NCBI GenBank assembly: GCA_937975765.1
Contig: CALJUR010000036.1
Location: forward strand, 72,286 to 136,285
Reading direction: 5' to 3'
DNA length: 64,000 nucleotides
From: an uncultured Myxococcales bacterium
GTDB taxonomy: Bacteria; Myxococcota_A; UBA9042; DTJE01
Positions within the stretch are counted from its first letter, which is position 1. Each line of letters starts with the position of its first letter. The notes beneath the pieces are model-generated. The model had not been told where the DNA came from, did no database searches, and saw only the letters and a list, made by a program, of their open reading frames with translations. Positions 40,767 to 49,656 of the stretch are shown here, in pieces. Made by a program: the position numbers and the translations under genes.

Positions 40767-41966
40767 CTACTCGGTCGCGGGCTTGTAGCCGATGACCTTC
40801 GCCTTGGACAGCGTGTAGGTCAGGCAGACGGAGGCCGCGTCGCCGGGGTTCTCCTTCGACTTCGGCACGAACGTCAGGCTGCCGTCCTCGCCCTTCACCT
40901 GGTGCATGTCGAACAGCAGGTTCATGGCGGACTTCGCGACCGTCAGGTACGAGCAGTAGGACGGCTTGTCGGTCGCCGGGGCCGCGTCGCACTCGGCCTG
41001 CAGGGTGTCGATGGCCGTCTGCAGCTCTTCCTTCGTCAGGACGCCGGACAGGACGCCGCCGGTCAGCTCGAAGCCGGTGGCCGCGTCGCCGTTGGCGATG
41101 GTGCCCTTCAGCTGGGCCTGGATCAGGGTCGCGTCGATCATGACCTCCTCGGAGATCGGAATCGACAGGCGGAATTCCGACGGGCCGGCCGACAGGACGC
41201 CGTTCTCGATCTTGGCGTTCTTGAAATAGATCATCGGCTGGCAGATCTCGGTGACGTAGGAGGACTCGTCGATGTAGAAGTCGCCGGTGGTGGCCGGCGG
41301 CTCGGCGGTGGACTCGCCCATCAGGCCGTTCAGCTGGAAGGAAGCCGTGTTCTGGAAGTCGGTGACGCCGAACAGCTCGAACAGGATGGCGATGTCGCCG
41401 CCGTTGACCGCGTCGGCCAGCGGGCCGTTGACCTGGCCAGCCAGGCCCTTCAGGCCGTTGTCGCCCAGGCCGTCGGCGGTGTAGTCGAAGCACGTCGCCT
41501 TCACGACCTCGGCGTCGGCCGGGGTCTGCAGGGCGGAAACCGCGCCCACCGGGCCCCAGGTCATGGGCTTGTCGGTCGCCCAGTCGCAGTTGTCGATGCA
41601 GATGCCCTGCAGCGGGTCGCAGGTCTTGTCCGTGCCGCAATCGCCGCAGGAACCGCCGCAGCCGTCATCGCCGCAGACGCGGGTGCCGCAGCTCGGCACG
41701 CAGATGACTTCCTCGACGACCTCGGGGGTCACTTCCTCGACCACTTCCTGGACGACCTCGGGGGCGGTCTCCTCGACCGCGTCCGGATGGGTCACTTCCT
41801 CGACCGTCTCGACGGCCACTTCCTGGATGACCTCGGGCGACACTTCCTGGACCGTGTCCGTGGTCGTGGTGTCCTTCTCGTCCCCGTCGTCGCCGCCGCA
41901 GGCTACCCAGCCCACCAGCGCCGCCGTGGCGAGCAGCACCGTGAAGATCCGCGCGTTACGCTTCAT
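40767..41966 (-). CDS. Lipoprotein with acidic Val/Glu repeats and a Cys-rich motif
   Basis: 399 aa. GGGAGGG precedes the ATG. Signal ends in VGWVAC (lipobox). Residues about 30-80 are an acidic linker of repeated EVVQEV/PEVVEEV units. Then a Cys-rich block CGTRVCGDDGCGGSCGDCG (near 85-105), seen in secreted myxobacterial-type proteins. The remaining about 290 residues form a soluble beta/alpha domain without a recognised family. Surface-exposed, function unknown. Divergent from the TIG lipoprotein. Confidence 0.72.
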   Translation of the reverse strand: MKRNARIFTVLLATAALVGWVACGGDDGDEKDTTTTDTVQEVSPEVIQEVAVETVEEVTHPDAVEETAPEVVQEVVEEVTPEVVEEVICVPSCGTRVCGDDGCGGSCGDCGTDKTCDPLQGICIDNCDWATDKPMTWGPVGAVSALQTPADAEVVKATCFDYTADGLGDNGLKGLAGQVNGPLADAVNGGDIAILFELFGVTDFQNTASFQLNGLMGESTAEPPATTGDFYIDESSYVTEICQPMIYFKNAKIENGVLSAGPSEFRLSIPISEEVMIDATLIQAQLKGTIANGDAATGFELTGGVLSGVLTKEELQTAIDTLQAECDAAPATDKPSYCSYLTVAKSAMNLLFDMHQVKGEDGSLTFVPKSKENPGDAASVCLTYTLSKAKVIGYKPATE

Positions 41967-42136
41967 GTGAACCCTCCCTAGTAGACTGACAATGGTTCCC
42001 AAGCCCTGCCCGTGAACCGCGATGAATGGTAAACGAATCAAATCCCCGGTTGCAAGCGAATTTTCCCATGGAGCGTGGCCGAACGCCGACTTGGGGCCAG
42101 GACGGACGCGCCGCCAATGCATTCGGCGCGCCAGTT

Positions 42137-42144
42137 GCTATCCT
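42137..42144 (+). promoter_or_regulatory. GCTATCCT -10-like box for the TIG lipoprotein gene
   Basis: Third copy of the octamer, 56 bases before the ATG at 42201, just right of an AT-rich patch (about 42015-42065) shared with the divergent lipoprotein gene. Confidence 0.35.
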
Positions 42145-42200
42145 ATGTGCGTTCTCGTGAGGCTCGCGCCGTGACGGGCAGACGAACAGGCGAGGGACCG

Positions 42201-45200
42201 ATGGGCGGCGGGGGGACCTTCCCCGCCAGGGCCGGATGCCTGCCGGCATGGCTGGCACTGCTGGCCCTGGCCGGATGCGCGCCGGAAGCGGCCGGCACGC
42301 GGGACCTCCCCCTCGCGGACCCCGCGGGCGACGTCGCGGCGGAGACGCCGCCGGACCCCGGGGCATTCGCGGACCCGTTGCCCGTTGACCCGTCCGCCGG
42401 CGACGCGCCGGCTCCGGATTCCGGAGGGGACGTGGCGGACGACCCGGGCGGGTCCCTGCCGTTCCTGGCCTCGATCGAGCCCCGCGAGGGTCCGGCCGGC
42501 ACGACGACCACGGTGACGGTCCGGGGGGAGGGCTTCGTCGAAGGCATGGAGTTCCTGTTCGGGTCCCGGAAGGGTCTGTACCCGTTCGTGCTGTCCTCGC
42601 GGGTCGCGAACGTCACCGCGCCGGCTGCCGAGGCCGGGGTGGTGGACGTCCGGGCCGTGCTGCCCGACGGGGCGACGGCCAGGCTGCCCCGGGCCTTCGA
42701 GTACCGTGGGGTCCTGCGGATCGACTCGGCGACGCCGGCGACCGGCCTGTCGGGGGGCGGGACCCCGGTGACGGTCCGCGGCGCGGGGTTCCTGCAAGGG
42801 CCGGCCTTCCTGTTCGGCGGCCGGGAGGCCCCGGTCGCCCAGGTAGCGGACGACGCCACGGCCTACGTGATCACCCCCCCGGGCGACCCGGGCCTCGTCC
42901 CCGTCGTCGTGCTGGGGGAGGACGGCAGCGCCACCCTTCCGGACGGGTTCACATACGAGGACGAGGGCGTCCCGCCGTCGATCGAGTCCTTCAAGGTCCT
43001 GGGATGTTCCCCTTCGTCGGGCCCCCCCGGGGGCGGCACCCTGCTGTCCCTGGCCGGCACCGGTTTCCGCGCCGACGCGGCGGTCCGCGTCGGGGCCCTG
43101 CCGGCGACCGGCGTCCGCGTGCTCTCGGACACCGCGATGGAGGTCGTCACGCCGCCCGGCAGCCCCGGTCCCGCCCGCATCCTGGTGCGCCAGGGGACCG
43201 CCGGGGCCTGGCTGGACGGCGCCTTCGAGTACCATGCCGGGGCGGGACCGACGATCCTCGCGGTCTCGCCCGATTCCGGGTCGTGGTCCGGCGGGACGCG
43301 GGTGCGCCTGCAGGGCCGGAACCTGTCGGGCGTGAAGAAGGTGTTCTTCGGGGGCGTCGAGGCGACCGACGTGCAGGTGGTTTCCTCGGTCCGGGTGGAC
43401 GTCCGGTCCCCGCGCGCCTCCGAACCGGGCACGGTCCCGATCATGGTGCTGGGGGACGGGGGGGCCCTGGGGGCGGCCTTCACCTACTTCGATCCCTACC
43501 TGCCGGGCGGGGGCACCTGGGGCGGTCCGGTGCGGGGCGCGCTGAACGTGATGGTGCTGAACTCCTCCACCGGCAAGGCGCTGCGGGATGCCTACGTCAT
43601 CGTGGGAGCCGACCCGCACACCCCCTACCAGGGCCGCACCGACGCCCGGGGGCAGATCACGCTGTCCGGCGAGGATCTGCGCGGGCCGCTGGCGGTCACG
43701 GTCGGGAAGGAATCGTTCACCGCGGCCACCCTGGCCGGGTTCGACGCGCAGAACGCGACCCTGTACATCGCGCCGGCCGCGTCGCCCGAGAACCCCAGCG
43801 TCCCTCCCGGCAGCACCACCGCTTCCGCCACCTGCCGGGTGCGGGGCCGGGTCAAGGACTACGGGAAGTACCTGGTCAAGCCGCCGTGGGTCGAGGGCAC
43901 CCCCTACGTCCAGTGTTCGATCTCCTCGACCAGCATGTTCGGGGGGGCGGTGGACCCGGGACCGAAGGCCGCCCCCGACGCGCAGGGCCGGTTCGAGATC
44001 GTCGCCCGGTCCGGGACCTTCGCCGTGCTGTGCCAGATGCTGGTGGTGGACCCGTCCAGGGGATGGGCGGTGCCGCTGCGAGCGGGCCTGGCGCGACAGG
44101 TCGCGTGCAAGTCCGGGGACGTCGTCGAGGGCATCGAGGTGTCCATCGACCGCGAGACCGACGCGGACCTGTGGGTCGCGACCGGCACCGCTCCTGTCCA
44201 CCCGCAGGGGGCGGGACTGCCCTCGTTCGCCGGCGGCTGGGAACTGGGCGAGGATGGCTGGCTGATGCTGCTGCAACGATACACGCGCAAGGCCACCCGG
44301 ACGCAGTTCACGAACCAGCCGCGCACGTTCGACCCGCCGTTCGACGGCCGGGGGTACTCGTACTACGTCACGACCTCGGCGGCGACCCCCATCGGGATCC
44401 CGTACTCGACGGTGCTGTCGTTCCAGGTGCCGCCCGCCGGGGACTGGCCGGTGCTGGTCGAGGACGGGGCGGGGTTCGCGGTGCTGCCGACCTCCCTGCG
44501 GCGCGAGATCACCGCGGTGATCCCGATCGCCGGCGGCCGGGCGCTGGCCGCGGACGCGGGCGGAAGCACCTGGGAGTTCGACGGCACCGCGTTCCATGTG
44601 GGACCGTACCGGACCTCCCGGGCGATCTTCGGCCTGTACGGGGAGGACGCGAACGACTTCTGGGTGGTCGGTGCCCGGGGGATGGCGCGCCACGTCGTGG
44701 ACGGCGTGGCGACCGACGTGCCCGCCCCGGTCACCTCCGACTTCCTGGGCGTCTCGGGCGAGGGCCCGGACGCGGTGTCCGTGGCGGCCGGCTCGTTCCT
44801 GCTGCGCCTGTCCGGGGGAAGTCTCGTGCCGGAGACGCTGCCGGCGGGCACCGACGCGAAGGCGGTGCGCCGGTTCCCCGGGGGGGAGATCGTGGCGGCG
44901 GGCGCCGGCGGCGCCGTGGTGACCGGGCGGACCGGCGAGGGGTTCGGCGTGGTGCGGCCGATCGCGCGGGACCTGCGGGCCGTGGCCGGGCTGGACCGGG
45001 ACGAGGTGTGGATCGTCGGCGACCGCGGCACGGTGATCCGGCTGGGACGCGACGACCTGACCGCGGTGACGGCCCCGGGCGAGCCCGACCTTGCCGGCGC
45101 GGTGGCCGTGGGACCGGGGAACGTGCTGGTCTTCGGGCCCGGCGGCGTCGTGATGCAGTACGACGGCGTCTCGTTCGTGGACCGGTCGCGGCGGGACCTG

Positions 45201-45629
45201 GACGTGGACCTGATGGCCGGGGCCTCCGCGGGCGGCCGGGTCCTGCTGGCCGGACGGCACTTCGTCCGCCTGCCCTCGTTCCTGCCGTTCCCGGAGGTCC
45301 TGTCGCCGCGCGAGGCCATGGTCTGGGACCACCGCCGGGTCGCCTGGTCGCTGGGCGCGCAGGAGTCCGGGCCGTCGTTCGCGCAGGCCCTGCTGTCCGC
45401 GGTCGGGGGCGCCACCTTCTGGGTGGTGACGGCCGGCGGCGACGTCCGGGAGGTCCTGCTTCCCGACCTGGCGACGGTGCTGGGGACGGATCCGATCCCG
45501 GCCGGCGGCAAGCGCATGAACCTGACGGTGGTGCGCGCCCCCGGCTTCGACATCGACGCCTACGGTTACCAGGACATGGGCTTCTACCAGAGGGAGGCCT
45601 ACTCGGTCGCCCTGACCTCGTTCCCCTAG
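42201..45629 (+). CDS. Large surface lipoprotein with IPT/TIG repeats
   Basis: 1142 aa. Start taken at ATG 42201 (GTG 42171 also possible). Lipobox LALAGC near 21-26 and a linker rich in Asp/Pro/Ala. Four IPT/TIG-type Ig domains between about 90 and 430 (ASIEPREGPAGTTTTVTVRGEGF, SATPATGLSGGGTPVTVRGAGF, CSPSSGPPGGGTLLSLAGTGF, VSPDSGSWSGGTRVRLQGRNL), then a carboxypeptidase-regulatory-like domain (VMVLNSSTGKALRDAYVIVG). The last about 400 residues have beta-propeller-like repeats (DFWVVGARG, EVWIVGDRG). Probably an adhesive or binding surface protein; the ligand is unknown. Confidence 0.8.
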   Translation: MGGGGTFPARAGCLPAWLALLALAGCAPEAAGTRDLPLADPAGDVAAETPPDPGAFADPLPVDPSAGDAPAPDSGGDVADDPGGSLPFLASIEPREGPAGTTTTVTVRGEGFVEGMEFLFGSRKGLYPFVLSSRVANVTAPAAEAGVVDVRAVLPDGATARLPRAFEYRGVLRIDSATPATGLSGGGTPVTVRGAGFLQGPAFLFGGREAPVAQVADDATAYVITPPGDPGLVPVVVLGEDGSATLPDGFTYEDEGVPPSIESFKVLGCSPSSGPPGGGTLLSLAGTGFRADAAVRVGALPATGVRVLSDTAMEVVTPPGSPGPARILVRQGTAGAWLDGAFEYHAGAGPTILAVSPDSGSWSGGTRVRLQGRNLSGVKKVFFGGVEATDVQVVSSVRVDVRSPRASEPGTVPIMVLGDGGALGAAFTYFDPYLPGGGTWGGPVRGALNVMVLNSSTGKALRDAYVIVGADPHTPYQGRTDARGQITLSGEDLRGPLAVTVGKESFTAATLAGFDAQNATLYIAPAASPENPSVPPGSTTASATCRVRGRVKDYGKYLVKPPWVEGTPYVQCSISSTSMFGGAVDPGPKAAPDAQGRFEIVARSGTFAVLCQMLVVDPSRGWAVPLRAGLARQVACKSGDVVEGIEVSIDRETDADLWVATGTAPVHPQGAGLPSFAGGWELGEDGWLMLLQRYTRKATRTQFTNQPRTFDPPFDGRGYSYYVTTSAATPIGIPYSTVLSFQVPPAGDWPVLVEDGAGFAVLPTSLRREITAVIPIAGGRALAADAGGSTWEFDGTAFHVGPYRTSRAIFGLYGEDANDFWVVGARGMARHVVDGVATDVPAPVTSDFLGVSGEGPDAVSVAAGSFLLRLSGGSLVPETLPAGTDAKAVRRFPGGEIVAAGAGGAVVTGRTGEGFGVVRPIARDLRAVAGLDRDEVWIVGDRGTVIRLGRDDLTAVTAPGEPDLAGAVAVGPGNVLVFGPGGVVMQYDGVSFVDRSRRDLDVDLMAGASAGGRVLLAGRHFVRLPSFLPFPEVLSPREAMVWDHRRVAWSLGAQESGPSFAQALLSAVGGATFWVVTAGGDVREVLLPDLATVLGTDPIPAGGKRMNLTVVRAPGFDIDAYGYQDMGFYQREAYSVALTSFP

Positions 45630-45647
45630 CCCGCCGCGGAGGTTCGC

Positions 45648-46460
45648 ATGGCCGCCTGGAGTCCCGACGAGATCCTGGACGCGATGACGGACCTGAAGGC
45701 GGAAGGCGTGCCGTTCGTGGCCGCCACCGTCATCGGCGCAACGGGTTCCACGCCCCGGGGCCTGGGCGCCCGGCTGCTGGTCGCATCCGACGGGCGCCTT
45801 TACGGCACGGTCGGCGGCGGGGTCCTCGAGTCCCGGGTCATCGAGCGGGCGAGGGCGCTGCTGGAGGCCCCCGAGGTGGTCCGGCTGTCCTGGGACCTGG
45901 CCTCGGAGGAGGCCGGGAGCATGGCCTGCGGCGGTGCGATGGAGTTCCTGCTGGAGCCCTTCGGCGTGCGTCCCCGGGTGTTCGTGTTCGGCGCGGGTCA
46001 CGTGGGGCGGGCGCTCGACCGGGTCCTGGCGCACCTGGGCTTCCCGCGGACCGTCGTCGACCGCCGGCCGGAGATGCTGGACGAGGCGCGCTTCCCGGGC
46101 GCCGTCCTGGCATGCGGGGACCCCGCGTCGCTGGCAGCGGCGCTGCCGATCCGTCCCCGCGACTTCTGCGTCGTCGTGAACCCCACCCACCAGGACGACC
46201 TGGCGGTGATCCGGGCGCTGGTCCCACGGGAGTGCGCGTACCTGGGCCTGATGGGCTCGCGGCGCAAGAAGGCCGAACTGCTGCAGCGCCTGCGCGACGA
46301 CGGGACGCCCGAGGAGGCAGTGGCCCGCATCCGGACGCCGGTAGGCCTGCCGATCGGCGCGCAGACGCCGGAGGAGATCGCGGTCTCCATCGCGGCCGAG
46401 GTCGTCGCGGTGCTGCGCGGGGGAGATGCGGTTGAGAAAGGTCCCAAAATGGAATCTTGA
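45648..46460 (+). CDS. XdhC/CoxI-family protein
   Basis: 270 aa. N-terminal XdhC motif GATGSTPRGLGARLLV, then GTVGGGVLE and MACGGAMEFLLEP; C-terminal Rossmann domain VFVFGAGHVGRALDRVL and GLMGSRRKKAELLQRL. XdhC proteins insert sulfurated molybdenum cofactor into xanthine-dehydrogenase-type enzymes. No molybdenum hydroxylase gene is in the window, so it is an orphan here. The stop codon overlaps the -35 box of the next gene. Confidence 0.9.
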   Translation: MAAWSPDEILDAMTDLKAEGVPFVAATVIGATGSTPRGLGARLLVASDGRLYGTVGGGVLESRVIERARALLEAPEVVRLSWDLASEEAGSMACGGAMEFLLEPFGVRPRVFVFGAGHVGRALDRVLAHLGFPRTVVDRRPEMLDEARFPGAVLACGDPASLAAALPIRPRDFCVVVNPTHQDDLAVIRALVPRECAYLGLMGSRRKKAELLQRLRDDGTPEEAVARIRTPVGLPIGAQTPEEIAVSIAAEVVAVLRGGDAVEKGPKMES

Positions 46461-46485
46461 CAGGAAGTTCGCCACTGGGTAACGT
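46457..46485 (+). promoter_or_regulatory. Sigma-70-type promoter for the RRM gene
   Basis: Perfect TTGACA (46457-46462) overlapping the XdhC stop, a 17-base spacer and TAACGT (46480-46485). Transcription from here gives a leader of about 225 bases before the RRM protein ATG. Confidence 0.55.
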
Positions 46486-46716
46486 AGTTCTGTTCACTGG
46501 AGGCGGACGTCCCAGCCTTGGCTCGGAACTCGTTCCCGAACCCCTCCCCGATTCTTCCTTCCGTCATCGATCTATGCGACCAGCGTTCGGGTTCGAAGAC
46601 GTTCAACGGGGTGCCGGATGTGCCGGGGGCCGCGGCGTGCGGCCTTCTCCAGGCCCGCGACGGGCGGGCAGCCGACCGGGCGGCAAGGATCCCGGAAACG
46701 TTCCCTGGAGGGGTTC

Positions 46717-47106
46717 ATGGGTAGCAAGCTGTTCTTCGGCGGACTGGCGTGGGCGACGACGGACGAGACGCTGCGCGCGGCGTGCGAGCGCTTCGGCGAG
46801 GTCGAGGAGTGCCGCATCGTGATCGACCGGGCGACCGGCCGGTCCAAGGGCTTCGGCTTCGTGACGTTCGCGTCCGAGGATGCCGCCAACAAGGCGAAGG
46901 CCGAGATGGACGGGACGATCCTGGACGGCCGGACCATCAAGGTGGACTTCCCGCGCGAACGCGAGGACCGGCCGCGTGGCGGCTTCGGCGGTGGCGGATA
47001 CGGCGGTGGCGATCGAGGCGGCTTCGGCGGCGGCGATCGCGATCGGGGCTTCGGGGACCGCGGCGGCTACGGCCGCGATCGGGACCGCGGGCGCGACCGC
47101 TACTGA
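46717..47106 (+). CDS. Glycine-rich RRM-type RNA-binding protein
   Basis: 129 aa; GGAGGGG precedes the ATG. One RRM (1-80): RNP2 KLFFGGL and RNP1 KGFGFVTF, both with the aromatic residues that stack on RNA. The tail (about 88-129) is Gly/Arg/Asp-rich with GGGDRGG and DRGRDRY repeats. Such bacterial proteins are often cold-induced RNA chaperones. The leader of about 225 bases may give post-transcriptional control; two hairpins follow the stop. Confidence 0.92.
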   Translation: MGSKLFFGGLAWATTDETLRAACERFGEVEECRIVIDRATGRSKGFGFVTFASEDAANKAKAEMDGTILDGRTIKVDFPREREDRPRGGFGGGGYGGGDRGGFGGGDRDRGFGDRGGYGRDRDRGRDRY

Positions 47107-47122
47107 GATCGAACCCCTGGCC

Positions 47123-47178
47123 GGGGCCCGGAAACGGGTCCCTCCTCCAGGACCCCATCCGGGAGGATCCCCTCCCGG
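47123..47178 (+). terminator. Two hairpins after the RRM gene
   Basis: First: GGGGCCCG-GAAA-CGGGTCCC (47123-47142, one G-U pair, GNRA-type loop). Second: CCGGGAGG-ATCC-CCTCCCGG (47159-47178, perfect eight-base stem). Neither has a T-run, so they are terminator-like only, as is common in GC-rich genomes; mRNA stabilisers are the alternative. Confidence 0.5.
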
Positions 47179-47217
47179 CACGATGCCTCCTCATCCCGAT
47201 TCCCCGTGTCCGGCAGC

Positions 47218-47231
47218 GGCCGTGGTAGACT
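47218..47231 (+). promoter_or_regulatory. GGCCGTGGTAGACT promoter element of the HEAT-MoxR operon
   Basis: TAGACT core (47226-47231) 58 bases before the ATG; 13 of 14 bases equal the element upstream of yqeY. Confidence 0.45.
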
Positions 47232-47289
47232 ACGACTCCACGGCGCATGCGACACGGCGCGCGCCGCGCCCCCCGATGGAGGCGAAGCG

Positions 47290-49656
47290 ATGAAGCGGAC
47301 GATCCGGCATTCGATCCCCCTGGCGCTGCTGGGACTGCTGCTGGCCCTGCCGGCGGCAGCCGCCCCGAAGCCGTCCGTGAAGGCTGCCCCGAAGCCGCCC
47401 GCCACGGCCCCCGCCAAGCCGCCCGTGAAGGTCCGGACGGTCGAGCAGGCGCTGAAGTTGCTGCCGACGGCCCAGGGCGACGACCTTGCCGCGGTGGCGG
47501 CCTACCTGGACGGCCGGCCGGACCTGCTGCCCAGGCAGGCCAAGGCGCTGGCGGCCATCGTCGCGAAGGCCCCTGCCGACGCCGAGGTCGCCCTCCGCGT
47601 GCTGGATCGCGTCCGGGGGCGCGAGGCGGCCGGCTGCACCTTCGCCGCCGAGCAGCTGGACGCGGGCCGTCCGGGCTGGCAGGAGGCCCTGCTGCTCCGT
47701 TCGCCCGACCTGCCGCGCTGCCCGGCGATGTCCGCCGCGCTGGGGCGGCTGATGCGCCGCCTGCCCGACCCGGCGAAGTCCCCCGACTCCGAGAAGGTCG
47801 CGCGTCGCGTGCTGGCCATCGCGCAGCAGCGCAAGGACGCCGTCGCCGCGAACACGTCGTGCCGGTTCCTGCTGGGGGGGCCGAACGGCCTGCGCGCCGA
47901 GACGCTGAAGACGCTGATGATCGCGCGTCCCGAGACGTCGGGCGAGTGCCTGGTCCAGGCCTACGCCGAGGAGGCCGCCCGCGCCGAGGGGGACCCCTAC
48001 CTGCGCGCGGACCTGCTGAAGGGGCTGGTGACGTTGTCGGGCGTGGACTCAGTGCCGACGCTGCGGCTGGCCCTGGAGAACAAGGACGACCGGGACCTGG
48101 CCTGCGCCCTGCTGAGGGATCGCGGGCCGGCCGCCATCGATGGCCTGGTGTTCGCCGTCCGCACCGGGGACGCGCGATCGGAGGGCGTGAAGGCCTGCCT
48201 GTTCGCGATGGGCGTCCCGGCGATCCGCGGCGTGCTGCCGCTGCTGGACCACCCCTCGCCGCGGATCCGCGGCTTCGCGATCGAGTTCCTGGGAAGGTTC
48301 CGTTCGCCCGAGGCCCGCGACGTCCTGCAGAAGCACTTCCTGGGCCCGCCGGGGCTGGTGGACCGCCAGGTGCTGCTGGGCCTGCTGGACGCGTACCCGG
48401 CGGACGAGGTCGAGGAACCGCTGCGCGAAGCGTTGTCCTGCGACGACCCGCGGATGCGACACGCCGGCCTGGACGCCGTCGAGTCCACCCGCGCCGCCGG
48501 CCTGTTGAAGGCGCTGCAGGAACTGGCCGAGGAGGACCCGGATCCCGCGATCCGCCGCAGGGCCCTCGAGGTCGCGTGGCACCTGAACGACGCGACGGTG
48601 CTGCCCCTGGCGCGCCGGATGGCGACCTACGAGGAGGACGTCCCGGTGGCCGCCATGGCCATCCGCCTGCTGGGCTTCCTGGGAGGCAAGGAGGAGGCGG
48701 CGATCGTCGGCCGGCTGATCGGGCACAAGGATCCGGGCGTCGCCGCCGCCGCCGTCGAGGCCGGCTGGCTGCTGGGCCTGGAAGCGCCGCGGAAGGACAA
48801 GGTGGAGTACGTCGGCCCCGCGAAGGCGAAGGAGCCCAAGGGCGTGCGGGAACTGGCCTGCCCCGGCGTCCGGGCGAAGGTGCGCGGGAAGAAGGGCCCG
48901 GCGGTGATCGTGCTGCCCGGCGGCCCGGGAATGGACCTGTCCTGGGCGTGGCTGCCGCTTCAGGACCTGGCCGACGACGCCGTGGTGGCGTTCGTCGAGC
49001 CGCAGCCGGCGGACGAGGGACCGGCCTCGGCCGGGCTGGTCGCGGCCGAGTCATTGAAGTGCGTGAGGGAGGCCCTGGGCGCCGATCGCGTGGTGCTGGT
49101 GTCCCACGGCCTGGGCGGGACCTGGGCGCTGTCCCTGGCGGCGGCGATGCCGGACGTGGTCACGGGCGTGGTCGCCCTGATGGCCCCGCTGCCCGGGCGG
49201 CTGGGGGACGTGGACGCGGCACGGGACGCCTCGCTGAACGAACCGCTGGCCGCCCTGGCCGGCACCATCGCCGCCGCGCAGGCGCGCTTCTCCCCGGAGG
49301 CCCTGGACGGGGCCATGACTCGCCTGTTCGCGACCGCGATGGCCGGCAAGGAGGAACCGAAGGCGGTGCTGGGCGTGAAGTGGGACGTTGCGCGGCAGCG
49401 GCGCGCGGCGGCGCTGCTGGAACCGGCGGCCGGGTTCGCCCCGGCGTCCCTCGGCGCGCGGTTCCTGTTCGTGGTGCCCGGGGGGCTGGATCCCGCGGCA
49501 GCCGATGCCTATGGTGCGATCGCGAAGGCGGCCCCCGACCGGGTGTCGGTGCAGGCGTGGGACGGCTGCGGCTTCCTCCCCGAGGTCGCGTGCGAGTCTC
49601 GCACCCTGAAGGCCATCACGTCGCTGGCGAAGGCGGTGGCAGGAGCAGGCAAGTGA
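47290..49656 (+). CDS. Exported HEAT-repeat protein with alpha/beta-hydrolase-like C-terminus
   Basis: 788 aa, GGAGG upstream. Signal peptide to about 25, then a Lys/Pro/Ala linker. Residues about 60-510 are HEAT/Armadillo-like helical repeats (for example GVLPLLDHPSPRIRGFAIEFLGRF). Residues about 535-788 resemble an alpha/beta hydrolase (AVIVLPGGPGMDLSW), but the nucleophile elbow reads SHGLGG with Gly607 where Ser is expected in GHSxGG, so it is probably a pseudoenzyme or binding domain. It heads the operon with moxR, DUF58 and transglutaminase genes. Confidence 0.75.
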   Translation: MKRTIRHSIPLALLGLLLALPAAAAPKPSVKAAPKPPATAPAKPPVKVRTVEQALKLLPTAQGDDLAAVAAYLDGRPDLLPRQAKALAAIVAKAPADAEVALRVLDRVRGREAAGCTFAAEQLDAGRPGWQEALLLRSPDLPRCPAMSAALGRLMRRLPDPAKSPDSEKVARRVLAIAQQRKDAVAANTSCRFLLGGPNGLRAETLKTLMIARPETSGECLVQAYAEEAARAEGDPYLRADLLKGLVTLSGVDSVPTLRLALENKDDRDLACALLRDRGPAAIDGLVFAVRTGDARSEGVKACLFAMGVPAIRGVLPLLDHPSPRIRGFAIEFLGRFRSPEARDVLQKHFLGPPGLVDRQVLLGLLDAYPADEVEEPLREALSCDDPRMRHAGLDAVESTRAAGLLKALQELAEEDPDPAIRRRALEVAWHLNDATVLPLARRMATYEEDVPVAAMAIRLLGFLGGKEEAAIVGRLIGHKDPGVAAAAVEAGWLLGLEAPRKDKVEYVGPAKAKEPKGVRELACPGVRAKVRGKKGPAVIVLPGGPGMDLSWAWLPLQDLADDAVVAFVEPQPADEGPASAGLVAAESLKCVREALGADRVVLVSHGLGGTWALSLAAAMPDVVTGVVALMAPLPGRLGDVDAARDASLNEPLAALAGTIAAAQARFSPEALDGAMTRLFATAMAGKEEPKAVLGVKWDVARQRRAAALLEPAAGFAPASLGARFLFVVPGGLDPAAADAYGAIAKAAPDRVSVQAWDGCGFLPEVACESRTLKAITSLAKAVAGAGK

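Noticed and set aside
46575..46625. tRNA-like T-arm (GGTTCGAA) upstream of the RRM gene
   Set aside because: The flanking bases do not pair into a five-base T stem, and no anticodon, D-arm or acceptor pairing could be found around it.
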